DNA of 37,672 nt from a virus, in IMG/VR virus record IMGVR_UViG_3300042868_009638, positions 1-37,672 of that record; one strand, 5' to 3'. Below the pieces are notes generated by a model. It was not told the DNA's origin. It saw only the letters and a program-made list of their open reading frames with translations, and did not search any database. The position numbers were made by a program, and so were the translations under genes. Positions 15,515-23,107 of the stretch are shown one piece after another; the first letter of the stretch is position 1, and each line of letters begins with the position of its first letter.

Positions 15515-15756
15515 TGTCCAACACCAGAATAATCATCACCGAAGAAGCCGGCCTCTTCCGGCTGAGAACTGAACGCGGATTCGTCCTAGGGCCGAGGTTG
15601 TATTCGGTATCACCAGAAGCCGGGAAAGTTCTGCCAGATCTCAAGGATGAGTTCCCAAATAAACTGGCAGCGACTCGCGCCGCCATGGACTGGAATGTGT
15701 ACCTGATCTGGGCATGGAAGAAACGCTCAAAAAGCCGCGAAAGATCCGCCGACTAA
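15514..15756 (+). CDS. Small basic unknown protein
   Basis: An 80-residue protein starting at ATG 15514 in a TGATG junction with GAGGGGGG upstream. It begins with strands (TRIIITEEAGLFRLRTERGF) and ends in a basic helix (WAWKKRSKSRERSAD). Last gene before a new promoter. Nucleic-acid binding is possible by charge only. Confidence 0.6.
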   Translation: MSNTRIIITEEAGLFRLRTERGFVLGPRLYSVSPEAGKVLPDLKDEFPNKLAATRAAMDWNVYLIWAWKKRSKSRERSAD

Positions 15757-15797
15757 CCAAAAACAACTTTTCCAGAATAATTTTACTACTGTTGTTC

Positions 15798-15826
15798 TTG
15801 ACATTGTGTTGGGAATGACGATGATG
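15798..15826 (+). promoter_or_regulatory. Probable internal early promoter
   Basis: A perfect TTGACA (15798-15803) with ATGATG (15821-15826) spaced 17 bases, in a 110-base gap between two gene clusters. The -10 is weak. The gap is AT-rich and contains no other gene, so a promoter is likely. Confidence 0.5.
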
Positions 15827-15866
15827 TGCGTGCGTCATGTGTTTTTGACTTTGAAGGAGATTGGTT

Positions 15867-16280
15867 ATGGGAATTCGATTGGAAGCTGGCAAGCGTTATG
15901 TGACTCGTTACGGTTGGATCACTTCGCCGATTTGCGAGGATCTGGAAGCCGAAGAAAACGGGACCATGCGGTTCTACGCTGGGGATTTCTCGTGGGACAG
16001 CGAAGGACGAGTTTTCCGACTTAGCGAAGACCGCGACGATATTGTCGCTGAACACGTCGAGGTCGCTGTACTGCCGGATGTTCCGGATGATTACGATCAC
16101 CTGATCGTCGAGAAGATGGAAGAGCTTGGCGGGAGTTTTGTTCGGACTCTCGCTGGTGCTTATATGTGCGGTGACTCAGTGAATCGCGGCAAAATTCGCA
16201 ACACGTTCCGGGAATACTGGCAGAAGTATGCGGACCTTGTCGCAAATGACATCGCTCGCAAAAACGGAGGTGCAAATTGA
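15867..16280 (+). CDS. Unknown acidic protein
   Basis: A 137-residue protein. ATG at 15867 has AAGGAG 7 bases upstream; an in-frame TTG 6 bases earlier is less likely. The N-terminal half is strand-rich with many aromatic residues (KRYVTRYGWITSP), and the C-terminal half is a helical region. First gene after the promoter at 15798. No family recognised. Confidence 0.65.
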   Translation: MGIRLEAGKRYVTRYGWITSPICEDLEAEENGTMRFYAGDFSWDSEGRVFRLSEDRDDIVAEHVEVAVLPDVPDDYDHLIVEKMEELGGSFVRTLAGAYMCGDSVNRGKIRNTFREYWQKYADLVANDIARKNGGAN

Positions 16281-16507
16281 ACACAATCACCTGGGAATTC
16301 CTCTCGTCCGTCGGGTTCTCCGTCGAGCCCTGCAACACGATGTTCCATTGGCCTTCGTCGCCTGATGTGAAGATCGAAATTGTCGGCAAAGGCGCCGACC
16401 AGCGTGTCGTCTGCCTGATTGGCCGCAAAACTCAGCTACACCTGAATCGACGGGAAGATGTGGTGGATCTGGTTCGCCTGCTGAAGAAGGGGGTCGCTGA
16501 TGATTGA
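16277..16507 (+). CDS. Small unknown protein, TTG start
   Basis: A 76-residue protein that begins with TTG in a TTGA overlap, with a perfect GGAGGT 5 bases upstream, so a rare start codon is well supported. It has alternating strands (VKIEIVGKGADQRVVCLIG) and a C-terminal helix with LLKK. Function unknown. Confidence 0.65.
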   Translation: MNTITWEFLSSVGFSVEPCNTMFHWPSSPDVKIEIVGKGADQRVVCLIGRKTQLHLNRREDVVDLVRLLKKGVADD

Positions 16508-16715
16508 GACTTATCGAGGATGGGAGATTCGGGAAGCCGACGTGTACTACTTCGACTTCCAGCGTTTTCAGGCAACACAGGTGGGATACGACGCTTCCTA
16601 CGAAGGTCCAGAGGACGGTTGGGTCGGTTCCGGGCCTGTGTTGAACGACTCCACGGTGGAGAATCTGAAGAAAGAAATTGACTGCTGGATTGAGGAGAAC
16701 TCTGATGCTGAATGA
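16500..16715 (+). CDS. Small unknown protein
   Basis: A 71-residue acidic protein starting 8 bases inside the preceding gene. It starts with IETYRGWEIREADVYYFDFQ, a small beta-hairpin pattern seen in many phage early proteins of unknown role, and ends in an acidic helix. No firm family. Confidence 0.6.
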   Translation: MIETYRGWEIREADVYYFDFQRFQATQVGYDASYEGPEDGWVGSGPVLNDSTVENLKKEIDCWIEENSDAE

Positions 16716-16926
16716 ACATGATGAATCCGCGTTCCCCGTGGAAGTCGGACAGACTTGTGATGACCTGCGGGGCATGTCGATGCTCGATTGGTTCGCGGGA
16801 CAGGCACTTGCCAGTTTTAACTGGGAAGACTCTGGCGCAAAGTACGAAACTGATGCGCAGAAATGCTTTGCTATGGCTGAAGCCATGATGAACGAAAGGA
16901 AACGACGCAATGACGAACGAAAATGA
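16705..16926 (+). CDS. Conserved small phage protein
   Basis: A 73-residue protein. ATG at 16705 follows GAGGAG by 7 bases. The central SMLDWFAGQALASF and C-terminal AMAEAMMNERK match a small protein found in many tailed phages near replication genes; it has no assigned function. The overlap with both neighbours supports coupled translation. Confidence 0.7.
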   Translation: MLNEHDESAFPVEVGQTCDDLRGMSMLDWFAGQALASFNWEDSGAKYETDAQKCFAMAEAMMNERKRRNDERK

Positions 16927-17488
16927 CTGGGTGACGCAGGATGTTGTGCCGCGACGACCTGATGTCGACGAATTCCGGTGGGTCAAAAAAGACGGCACAG
17001 CAAGCTCGTGGCTTCTCACTGCGCAGGACTCTAACCAACTGATGTGTGGGGAAATAGTCCTCGAGTCACGACTCGAAATCCGCTGTAAACGCAAGGATCA
17101 CCCTGTTCTCGGGAAGGTAGGAAGCCGGTTCATCAGCCAGCAAGAACTGAACGCCGCGACTAAAACTCGTGCATGGACATTCGGGACTCCGGCGCAGACG
17201 GGGCACTTCCTGATTTCAAGGCGTGACCCTGCCTTGCTCCCGAACGAAGCCTACGCCACCTCCATCTGGTCTCTCCCATTCGGCGGAGGAAGCCTCTGGT
17301 TCATCTACCTCGGGCAAACCTCTGACTTCGCTGATCCTGTTGTCCAGAAGGCTAAGTACACGCTCCTGACTGATCCCAAGGAACCCAATGGAGCTTGGCT
17401 GCGTCGGCCTGATGAAATTCAGGACGCACTCAACAAAGGATGGCTGTTCGTCACCGAACGGGAATTCGAAGTACCGGAGTGGGACTAA
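16910..17488 (+). CDS. Unknown protein
   Basis: A 192-residue protein with AAAGGA ahead of ATG. It is mainly beta with a glycine-rich aromatic core (SLPFGGGSLWFIYLG) and an exposed C-terminal helix. No catalytic signature was seen. It is the longest uncharacterised protein of this cluster. Its stop overlaps the next start by TAATG. Confidence 0.65.
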   Translation: MTNENDWVTQDVVPRRPDVDEFRWVKKDGTASSWLLTAQDSNQLMCGEIVLESRLEIRCKRKDHPVLGKVGSRFISQQELNAATKTRAWTFGTPAQTGHFLISRRDPALLPNEAYATSIWSLPFGGGSLWFIYLGQTSDFADPVVQKAKYTLLTDPKEPNGAWLRRPDEIQDALNKGWLFVTEREFEVPEWD

Positions 17489-17697
17489 TGAGTCTCCACG
17501 ATGCCTCTGAGTGCCCAGCGACCGGAAAACGTCGCTGGGGCACTCGCCCCAAAGCTGTTACCGAACTCAGACTCATCCAGGGACGTTCCCGGCGTGGTCG
17601 CGTCCCGAAACGAGTCTACTTCTGCAAATTCTGCAACGGGTGGCATCTCACCCACGAAGATAAACACAGGCCTCTGAAGGATCTGGAAAATGACTGA
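17488..17697 (+). CDS. Small zinc-finger-like protein
   Basis: A 69-residue basic protein in a TAATG junction. Near the C-terminus YFCKFCNGWHLTH supplies a CxxC and two His, a likely zinc site, preceded by an Arg-rich stretch (RSRRGRVPKR). Nucleic-acid binding is likely. Similar small phage proteins have no known function. Confidence 0.7.
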   Translation: MSLHDASECPATGKRRWGTRPKAVTELRLIQGRSRRGRVPKRVYFCKFCNGWHLTHEDKHRPLKDLEND

Positions 17698-17890
17698 TCA
17701 GGAACTGCTCGAGAACAATGCCCTGCTTGCCCTGCTGCAGATCTACCGGAATACGTTTGAAGAGCCGGATATTCCGCAGGAAGTCATGGCGGAAGCGAAG
17801 AAACACGTTCGCAAGATGATCGACCCGGACAGGGCAACGCCGAAGTGGATGGTGATTCAGGGCGAACGACTAATTGTGTGGGTGCAGTGA
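17690..17890 (+). CDS. Small helical protein
   Basis: A 66-residue protein overlapping the preceding gene by 8 bases and joined to the next by TGATG. Helical with a Leu-rich N-terminus (LLENNALLALLQIYRN). The ribosome site is weak, so translation is probably coupled. No family recognised. Confidence 0.55.
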   Translation: MTDQELLENNALLALLQIYRNTFEEPDIPQEVMAEAKKHVRKMIDPDRATPKWMVIQGERLIVWVQ

Positions 17891-18066
17891 TGATCGATCG
17901 CAGAGACAACTACAACGGTTTCGAAAACTTCGACTTCTTCAATGATGCCCAGGACACCGAACGGTGGCTCCGGCGCGTCGATCGAAAAGACGAAGCTAAC
18001 GAACTGAATCTGAAAACTCTCGAGTGGTTCGAGAACTGGAAGCAGGAAATCAGGAGCAAAAAGTAA
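17890..18066 (+). CDS. Small acidic protein (58 aa)
   Basis: A 58-residue frame starting at ATG 17890, which shares a TGATG with its upstream gene, and ending in TAATG. It is charged and helical (DTERWLRRVDRKDEANELNL). No family recognised. Support is its exact coupling on both sides. Confidence 0.55.
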   Translation: MIDRRDNYNGFENFDFFNDAQDTERWLRRVDRKDEANELNLKTLEWFENWKQEIRSKK

Positions 18067-18632
18067 TGGGCGAAATGACGTACAACAAACTCTCCGGATG
18101 GGTCAAAGTCGACGGAGTCAGGGTCGGCCAGGAACGAAAGAACGGCAGAGTCCTCCGAGTTCCTGCCGGAACGTTCAATGGGGTGCCAGCGTTCCGCATG
18201 ATCCCTGAACAGCAGTGGATTGTCGAAACAGAAACCGCCATCACCACAAATCCCCAGACGATCATTCACCTGAACGGCGATCCGTTCGATAATCGCTGGA
18301 AGAACCTGCGCGTCGGTGATGCCATGGAAGTGGCGCCAGGGAATGATCAGTGGCTTGCTGGTGCTCTGAAGGAGCGGTTCCGGAATCCGCTCGGCGAACT
18401 TTTGCTGATGTATGTGCCGGAAACGGGGGAGATCCTAGCAAACGAAGGCGATCTGGGCAGCAGGATCGTTATGGTCGACGATCGCCCTGTGGTCTTTTGG
18501 GCCGGCGTGTGGTTTGCTGCCGAAGAAGTCGCCTGGTTCCTCGGGACCGGCGTTTGGCCGGAACGCGGGGTGAAGATCCTGAATGGCGAGTATTGTGATT
18601 TGAGGCTGGAGAATCTCAGGAGGATTGTGTGA
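18066..18632 (+). CDS. Tandem HNH-like protein, second site decayed
   Basis: A 188-residue protein with two HNH-like modules. The first has HLNGDPFDNRWKNLR at 68-82, with the His, Asn and DNR-NLR residues expected of an HNH nuclease. The second (about 108-188) has the usual N-terminal pattern (YVPETG, then VWFAAEEVAWFLGTGVWP) but its signature is ILNGEYCDLRLENLR, with Ile where the catalytic His should be. The protein may be a partly decayed homing endonuclease or a DNA-binding protein. Start at ATG 18066 in a TAATG junction. Confidence 0.65.
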   Translation: MGEMTYNKLSGWVKVDGVRVGQERKNGRVLRVPAGTFNGVPAFRMIPEQQWIVETETAITTNPQTIIHLNGDPFDNRWKNLRVGDAMEVAPGNDQWLAGALKERFRNPLGELLLMYVPETGEILANEGDLGSRIVMVDDRPVVFWAGVWFAAEEVAWFLGTGVWPERGVKILNGEYCDLRLENLRRIV

Positions 18633-18967
18633 TGTCGAAGTGGTTGCTTTTAGCAGAAGAAGGAAAACTTAAAGTATTCGTCGATGGGCCTGATGCTCCT
18701 GCTCCGTGGTGGCGGTTTCATAACGCGCAAATTCAAATCGCCGATACCAGAGAATGCCCGGGAACGGCAGTCTTTTCTGGAGCAACCAGGGCGATGGAAC
18801 TTGTTCAGATGAAAATGCGACACAACGAAGAAGCCGAACGCGAAAAGGTCGTTAGGCCTGGCGGATGGCGTGAACCAATCCGGGGCTCGCTGCGAACTGA
18901 TCGTAATGCTCCCTGCGCGTGCGGGAGTGGCCGGAAATCGAAGAAATGCTGCGGAGGTGGGAAGTGA
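18632..18967 (+). CDS. Protein with C-terminal SEC-C zinc motif
   Basis: A 111-residue protein starting at ATG 18632 in a TGATG junction. The C-terminus RNAPCACGSGRKSKKCCGG is a clear SEC-C motif (C95, C97, C106, C107), a zinc site also found at the end of SecA. It probably mediates binding to a protein or RNA partner. The N-terminal 75 residues show no recognised domain. The role of phage SEC-C proteins is unknown. Confidence 0.85.
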   Translation: MSKWLLLAEEGKLKVFVDGPDAPAPWWRFHNAQIQIADTRECPGTAVFSGATRAMELVQMKMRHNEEAEREKVVRPGGWREPIRGSLRTDRNAPCACGSGRKSKKCCGGGK

Positions 18968-19104
18968 AGTGGATCCTGAGAGAACTCGCTGTCCTCGCAA
19001 TCACTGTCCTCGTCGTTACGCCGCTGCTGATCCTGCTCGGACTCTGCATCCCGTTTTCGGCGATGTGGTCCCTTGTGATGGAGGATGATCGCTGTGAGAA
19101 ATAG
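18964..19104 (+). CDS. Small membrane protein (46 aa)
   Basis: A short frame beginning at GTG in a GTGA overlap, with GGAGGT 5 bases upstream. It has one long hydrophobic segment (LAITVLVVTPLLILLGLCIP) after a basic N-terminus, so it is a single-pass inner membrane protein. Its C-terminal end overlaps the next gene. It could be a holin-like or sensor peptide, but no proof. Confidence 0.6.
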   Translation: MKWILRELAVLAITVLVVTPLLILLGLCIPFSAMWSLVMEDDRCEK

Positions 19105-19405
19105 CTCCATGAACACTTCTGCTGCCTCGATATCAGCGGAGGTCGCTGGGGTGACGCTGAGTGAGTGGTTGCGGGAGAAGTGCGGTGTCGAAGGACTGCG
19201 GTGGCAGGAGCTCACGTACTGCTCCTGGCCTGAAGTCTTCGCAAATACTTCCGGGCCGTTCCGTGGCATCGGTGGACAAGCGATGACGACGTTCCGCATG
19301 GAAGCATGGACGTGGGAAGATTGGGCTGTTGTGTTCTGCAATGGTCGGGTTGTGAAGTGCTGCTCGTTTCAGATTCAGGCGGAGTGGGAAGGGAGAGGGA
19401 AGTGA
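19094..19405 (+). CDS. Unknown protein
   Basis: A 103-residue protein. An in-frame ATG at 19085 follows GGAGG directly with no spacer, so GTG at 19094 with a 9-base spacer is preferred. It has an aromatic and Trp-rich middle (LRWQELTYCSWPEVF, AWTWEDWAVVF) and two adjacent Cys near the end. No family recognised. It overlaps the preceding membrane gene by 11 bases. Confidence 0.6.
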   Translation: MRNSSMNTSAASISAEVAGVTLSEWLREKCGVEGLRWQELTYCSWPEVFANTSGPFRGIGGQAMTTFRMEAWTWEDWAVVFCNGRVVKCCSFQIQAEWEGRGK

Positions 19406-19641
19406 CAGTTTTTCACGTTGAATTGCACGATGAATTCCGAAAACAAGTTCTCACAGTTCTCGCCCCAAAACACCTTGTCGCACATGTGACTTTTGAAACT
19501 GATGGTTACATGACAATCAGTGATCTGATCCCGAACGCAATGAATAAGAACATCATTCTCGCCGCAGAAATTTGGAACGAGGCAATCGGCGTTGCCAGAG
19601 AAAAACTACAGAAAGTTGTGATGGAACTTGGGAAGGAATGA
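19402..19641 (+). CDS. Small unknown protein
   Basis: A 79-residue protein with GTG in a GTGA overlap and a GAGAGGG upstream site. It has an N-terminal strand (TVFHVELHDEF) and helical C-terminus (AREKLQKVVMELGKE). It ends 4 bases before the helicase start and may be translated with it. Confidence 0.55.
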   Translation: MTVFHVELHDEFRKQVLTVLAPKHLVAHVTFETDGYMTISDLIPNAMNKNIILAAEIWNEAIGVAREKLQKVVMELGKE

Positions 19642-19645
19642 TTCG

Positions 19646-21838
19646 ATGCCTGAAACTACGGTTGTAGTAGGTTGCGCGGGGAGCGGAAAAACAGAATTTG
19701 CTATGAATTTGCTGGAGGAGAGGCTTCGCGGAGGTTTACGATGGTCACAGATTGGCTACAGTAGCTTCTCCAGATCAGCTTGCTTGGAAGCGGCCCAGAG
19801 AGCGTCGAGGCTCACTGGCGTCGATTCTGATCGGCTGCAGCGTGATGGGTTCTTTCGGACAATCCATTCTGCTGTTCTTCGCTTGCTGGGACTGGATCCA
19901 AAGACTATCCTTGATCATGAATCGGCTGAAGGTAAGCGATTCATGACCGAAGTTCTCGGGGCTCCCAGAGGTGGTGAGCCTGGGACTCTATCGGCGAAAA
20001 TTGATGATGCGTTGAACTGGTGGGATTTGCAGCGGTCGCGTTTGAGCCGCGTAAGACGAATCGATGAACCCGTAGGGGTATACAAAACCAGCGATCACCC
20101 TGATCAGGCATGTTCGGGCACGTTCACGCATCCGCCACGCGCTGGTGGCGCTCATTTTCCCAGTGAATTCGGCGTTTTTTCTGATCCTAGCTTATGCCTA
20201 TATAGGGGAAATGGAATTTCAGAAAAAGAAAAAACACATGCACCTATACGCGAAAATGTTATTTTGGGTGGCGGGTGTGTACTTTCATTAAAAAATCCCC
20301 TATATATGGGGATAATCGATCCGCCGCCACCCACCTTGAACAGGGTGCCGGTGGGTAGTGCGGGTGCCGGGGCAATGGATAAGATAGGAGCTTTAGGTGA
20401 GATTATTGGCAAGTACGAGAGTCAGAAGCGTGTTTGGGGCAAGCTGGACTTTTGTGACCTTCTGTTCAAGTATGCAGGTATTCGAGTCGATGAGAACCTC
20501 GAGTTTCAGGAAACGTACCCCGAGGGATCTGTTCCGGCTGAAATCGACATTTGGATCATCGACGAGTTTCAGGATTGTTCGAGCATCTTGGATCGCTGCT
20601 GCCAGAGGCTCGCAGAGGCCGCTGGAGAGCTTTGGCTGCTCGGGGACGTATATCAGTCCGTCTACGGATTCAGCGGCTCAGAGTGGCAAATAATGCGATC
20701 GAGGGAGTTGCAGGCCAAAGAAGAAGGGAGACGTGTAGTTCTGAACAGGTCTTGGAGGAACCCGGAGCCAGTGATTGAGTGGGGCGAAGACATTCTGAGG
20801 AGAGATCCGCAGTATGAGTCGAGGGAGCCGGTTAGCGAGACCGGAGAAGGAAGCACTGGTTTGGTGGAATGGAAGGAATTGGTAAGATTACTGCCGCTGC
20901 TGGTGAATTCAGACACGATGGTCCTCAGTCGCACTTGGTTTAACCTTGGGAAGGTTACGCAGTTTCTGGACTCTGCGGGGATTCCGTGGAAGTCGATTCA
21001 GGAAAAGATGAAGTCTCGCTGGGAATCGCCGGTGCAGATTGCTTTCGTCCTGGTGATGAGGGATCTTCGGGATGGAAAGAGGATTAGTGAGAGCGACTGG
21101 AGGCGAGTCACCGAGGAACTGCCTCAGAAGATGGATGGCAAGGAACTGTTCGTCCGTGGGGCGAAAGCCAAGTGGAAGAAGATCGAATGCAGCCAAGAGC
21201 CTAAACGGACGTTGGACGAACTCGAGGAATGGGGCGCTGGGCCTGAGTTCGCAGATTTCATTCGCTCCGAGCGATGGCGAGTAGACAAGGTGCTGCTGCT
21301 GGACCAAGCCATCGACCGATTCGGAATCGAATGCGTCAGAGATCCCGGCCTGCGATTGGGATCCTGTCACTCAGCGAAAGGTCTTGGGGCAAGGAACGTG
21401 TTTGTACTTGCTTCGAGCACTGAGAAGGCGAGTGGTGCTGCGGTGGACTTCTACGAAGACCTGTTCCTGAAGTATGTTGCCATTACCAGAACCAGAGAGA
21501 ACTACAGGCTGGTGGTCGACCAGATGGACTTGGCGCGAGGAAAGCCGATGTTCTGGGCGGCTCCGCAGGGATTCAGGGAGTTCGTCAGTTTGCCAGAAGG
21601 AGCGTTTCGTGAAAGAGAGCGAGATACAGACGAAGATTTTGAGGTGGGCGGAGAAACTGCCGGAAGTCTGGATTGTGAAGTATCCGGGGGGAACCTACGG
21701 TCGGAAGGGAGTCCCGGACCTGCTGCTGTCAGTGAAGGGGAAGTTCCTCGCGATCGAGGTGAAGAAGCCGGGAGGCAAGCCGACTCAGATGCAATTGATG
21801 GAGCAGGCGAAGATTCGTATGACTGGATCTCGATCTGA
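19646..21838 (+). CDS. UvrD/Rep-type superfamily 1 helicase with unusual insertion
   Basis: A 730-residue ATP-dependent DNA helicase. Walker A VGCAGSGKT at 8-16, motif Ia near SSFSRSA, TIHS at 72-75, motif II IIDEFQD at 304-310, GDVYQSVYGFSG, LNRSWRNPEPVIEW, motif V SCHSAKGLGA and motif VI KYVAITRTRENYRLV are all present. Two parts are abnormal. Residues about 139-243, between the N-terminal motifs and WGKLDFCDLL, look unlike a helicase and coincide with an AT-rich palindromic stretch. Residues about 655-730 run across the downstream nuclease gene in another frame. Removing both gives about 550 residues, the normal size. ATG at 19646 with AAGGA was chosen over an in-frame start at 19628. Confidence 0.9.
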   Translation: MPETTVVVGCAGSGKTEFAMNLLEERLRGGLRWSQIGYSSFSRSACLEAAQRASRLTGVDSDRLQRDGFFRTIHSAVLRLLGLDPKTILDHESAEGKRFMTEVLGAPRGGEPGTLSAKIDDALNWWDLQRSRLSRVRRIDEPVGVYKTSDHPDQACSGTFTHPPRAGGAHFPSEFGVFSDPSLCLYRGNGISEKEKTHAPIRENVILGGGCVLSLKNPLYMGIIDPPPPTLNRVPVGSAGAGAMDKIGALGEIIGKYESQKRVWGKLDFCDLLFKYAGIRVDENLEFQETYPEGSVPAEIDIWIIDEFQDCSSILDRCCQRLAEAAGELWLLGDVYQSVYGFSGSEWQIMRSRELQAKEEGRRVVLNRSWRNPEPVIEWGEDILRRDPQYESREPVSETGEGSTGLVEWKELVRLLPLLVNSDTMVLSRTWFNLGKVTQFLDSAGIPWKSIQEKMKSRWESPVQIAFVLVMRDLRDGKRISESDWRRVTEELPQKMDGKELFVRGAKAKWKKIECSQEPKRTLDELEEWGAGPEFADFIRSERWRVDKVLLLDQAIDRFGIECVRDPGLRLGSCHSAKGLGARNVFVLASSTEKASGAAVDFYEDLFLKYVAITRTRENYRLVVDQMDLARGKPMFWAAPQGFREFVSLPEGAFRERERDTDEDFEVGGETAGSLDCEVSGGNLRSEGSPGPAAVSEGEVPRDRGEEAGRQADSDAIDGAGEDSYDWISI
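20060..20374 (+). other. Structured in-frame insertion within the helicase gene
   Basis: About 315 bases between the helicase N-terminal motifs and its second half. It contains inverted repeats TATATAGGGGA (20199-20209) with TCCCCTATATA (20296-20306), a near-palindrome ATCCCC-TATATAT-GGGGAT (20295-20313), and GGGTGGCGG paired with CCGCCACCC around it. The composition is AT-rich in the centre and CCA/GGT-rich at the flanks, unlike neighbouring codons. The reading frame is kept, but the translated peptide shows no helicase motif. It could be an inserted element, a cis-acting site or an RNA structure. Confidence 0.6.
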
Positions 21839-21896
21839 GATCGTTGAGAGCTTTGTTGAGGCGAAGTTGATTATTCTGGAGGTGTGGAATGGCTAA
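21609..21896 (+). CDS. VRR-NUC nuclease
   Basis: A 95-residue minimal nuclease of the VRR-NUC family. GTG at 21609 has AAGGAG 6 bases upstream. The PD-(D/E)xK core is seen as GVPDLLLS (D37), then LAIEVKK (E50, K52) and Q60, with YPGGTYGRKG before it. Such small phage enzymes cut branched or flapped DNA and often sit beside a helicase, as here. The gene overlaps the last 230 bases of the helicase frame in a different frame, which is unusual. Confidence 0.93.
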   Translation: MKESEIQTKILRWAEKLPEVWIVKYPGGTYGRKGVPDLLLSVKGKFLAIEVKKPGGKPTQMQLMEQAKIRMTGSRSEIVESFVEAKLIILEVWNG

Positions 21897-22353
21897 AGGC
21901 GGATTCGATCGAGTCGATATTGTGAAGAACGAGACGACCAGACTCTGGGACGTTACGGTTGATTTTCTCGGGGAAAGAACACTTGTTGGATCTTACGGAT
22001 TTCTTGATGAGGCGATAAGAATGCACAAGAAGTCAAAGAAAAACGCAAGTGTCGCGGCGAAAGAACAGGCACTGAAGATCGCTTCTGAAAAGTCAGCGTC
22101 TGATCATGTTGCCGCTTATCTGAAGACAATCCCAAAGAACAGGATCCTTACGCTGACAAAGAAGAACAAAAGTGGAGCGGTAGGAGTGACCTACAGCGAA
22201 AATCGGCAAAGGTGGAGAGCAAGTATCAGCGTGAATGGTAAGAGGATACACTTGGGGTTCTTTGAAGAGAAAGAACGCGCCATCGCTGCCAGAGAAGCTG
22301 CAAACCGGAAGTACGGCTTCGTGAATGTGAGCGAATTGACCGGAGAAACATGA
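21889..22353 (+). CDS. AP2-domain DNA-binding protein
   Basis: A 154-residue protein. The C-terminal half is a clear AP2-like domain: SGAVGVTYSENRQRWRASI, then GKRIHLGFFEEKERAIAA and KYGF. The N-terminal half (LWDVTVDFLGERTLVGSYGF) may be a second diverged AP2-like unit. There is no HNH part, so it is a free DNA-binding protein, perhaps left from a homing endonuclease. It overlaps the nuclease gene stop by 8 bases. Confidence 0.8.
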   Translation: MAKGGFDRVDIVKNETTRLWDVTVDFLGERTLVGSYGFLDEAIRMHKKSKKNASVAAKEQALKIASEKSASDHVAAYLKTIPKNRILTLTKKNKSGAVGVTYSENRQRWRASISVNGKRIHLGFFEEKERAIAAREAANRKYGFVNVSELTGET

Positions 22354-22688
22354 TGGATTCCCTGAACGACCTGTCAAACTATCGAACCGTCGGCTTAATG
22401 GGGCGGCTCATGAAACAGGGAAAACGCTGGGAAACCACGCCGGAGATTAGGAATCGAGCGATCGGCCTGATTGCCGATGTCGTCGAAGACGAAGGCGAAA
22501 ACGTCGCGAACCGCCTCAAAGCCGTCGATCTGCTGCTGAAGTGCGAAGCCCAGAATATGCTGGATGACAAGGTGTCGCTTGAGTTGGCTGGCGGCGGCGG
22601 AGAGGTGGAGCAGCCGAAGGTTATTTTGCTGCTGCCTCCGAATGGCAGCGAGGTATCTGATACTGTTAGCGAAGATGTCGGCGCATGA
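22350..22688 (+). CDS. Possible small terminase subunit
   Basis: A 112-residue protein with GGAG ahead of two adjacent ATG codons. Residues 28-75 are helical (NRAIGLIADVVEDEGENVAN and LKAVDLLLKCEAQNMLDD), and a disordered Gly and Glu-rich tail follows. The AQNMLDD pattern resembles small terminase-like proteins of environmental phages. Position upstream of terL fits, but the two are separated by about 5 kb of accessory DNA. An unrelated helical protein is an alternative. Confidence 0.5.
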   Translation: MMDSLNDLSNYRTVGLMGRLMKQGKRWETTPEIRNRAIGLIADVVEDEGENVANRLKAVDLLLKCEAQNMLDDKVSLELAGGGGEVEQPKVILLLPPNGSEVSDTVSEDVGA

Positions 22689-22691
22689 AAA

Positions 22692-22714
22692 AACCCGAGT
22701 GATGAGTTCGGGTT
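22692..22714. terminator. Terminator-like hairpin after the early operon
   Basis: A 7-bp stem AACCCGA/TCGGGTT with a 9-nt loop starting 3 bases after the preceding stop. A run of A residues precedes it on the plus strand, so read leftward it has a T tract; read rightward it does not. It may stop leftward transcription or act as a mild rightward terminator. Confidence 0.5.
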
Positions 22715-22911
22715 CAGTGAATTCGATGTGATGACTAACAATTCGGCTCGGATGAAATCCTCTGGCGGCGCTGTCGTCTGGGGATCAGGGGAGTCCCATG
22801 GGAATCCGTGGGTAATGTGATAAAAGCGCAGAAGCACATTTCTCCTGATCGACCAAACGTCGAAACGTCATTATGACGATTTGCAGGATCGACGCAAGTG
22901 CTGCTGCTACA

Positions 22912-23044
22912 GACGTGCCTCTGCTGCCGGTCTTGATCTGCCGACCTGCCTCTGCTGCCGACCTGCCTCTGCTGCCGACCCGCCTCTGCTGCCGACCCGC
23001 CTCCGCTGCCGACCTGCCTCCGCTGCCGACCTGCCTCCGCTGTA
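22912..23044 (+). repeat. 17-bp tandem repeat array
   Basis: Six near-identical units of GACCTGCCTCTGCTGCC from 22943 to 23044, plus a diverged copy at 22912-22928 and a 14-base partial spacer. Variation is limited to T/C at two positions. The 17-base period is not a multiple of 3, so an open frame through it is not a protein repeat. Confidence 0.9.
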
Positions 23045-23107
23045 GCTCCTGCTGCTTCCGCTACTGAAGCCTCCCCGGATCGCCCCGCCGGCCCACACCG
23101 GACAACC

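Noticed and set aside
20152-20412. Minus-strand gene inside the helicase insertion
   Set aside because: An 86-codon frame exists but has no ribosome site or recognisable feature, and the insertion is full of palindromes.
22873-23067. Open frame of 64 codons through the 17-bp repeats
   Set aside because: It is made only of repeat units with a period that is not a multiple of 3, has no ribosome site and a biased Cys, Leu and Pro composition.
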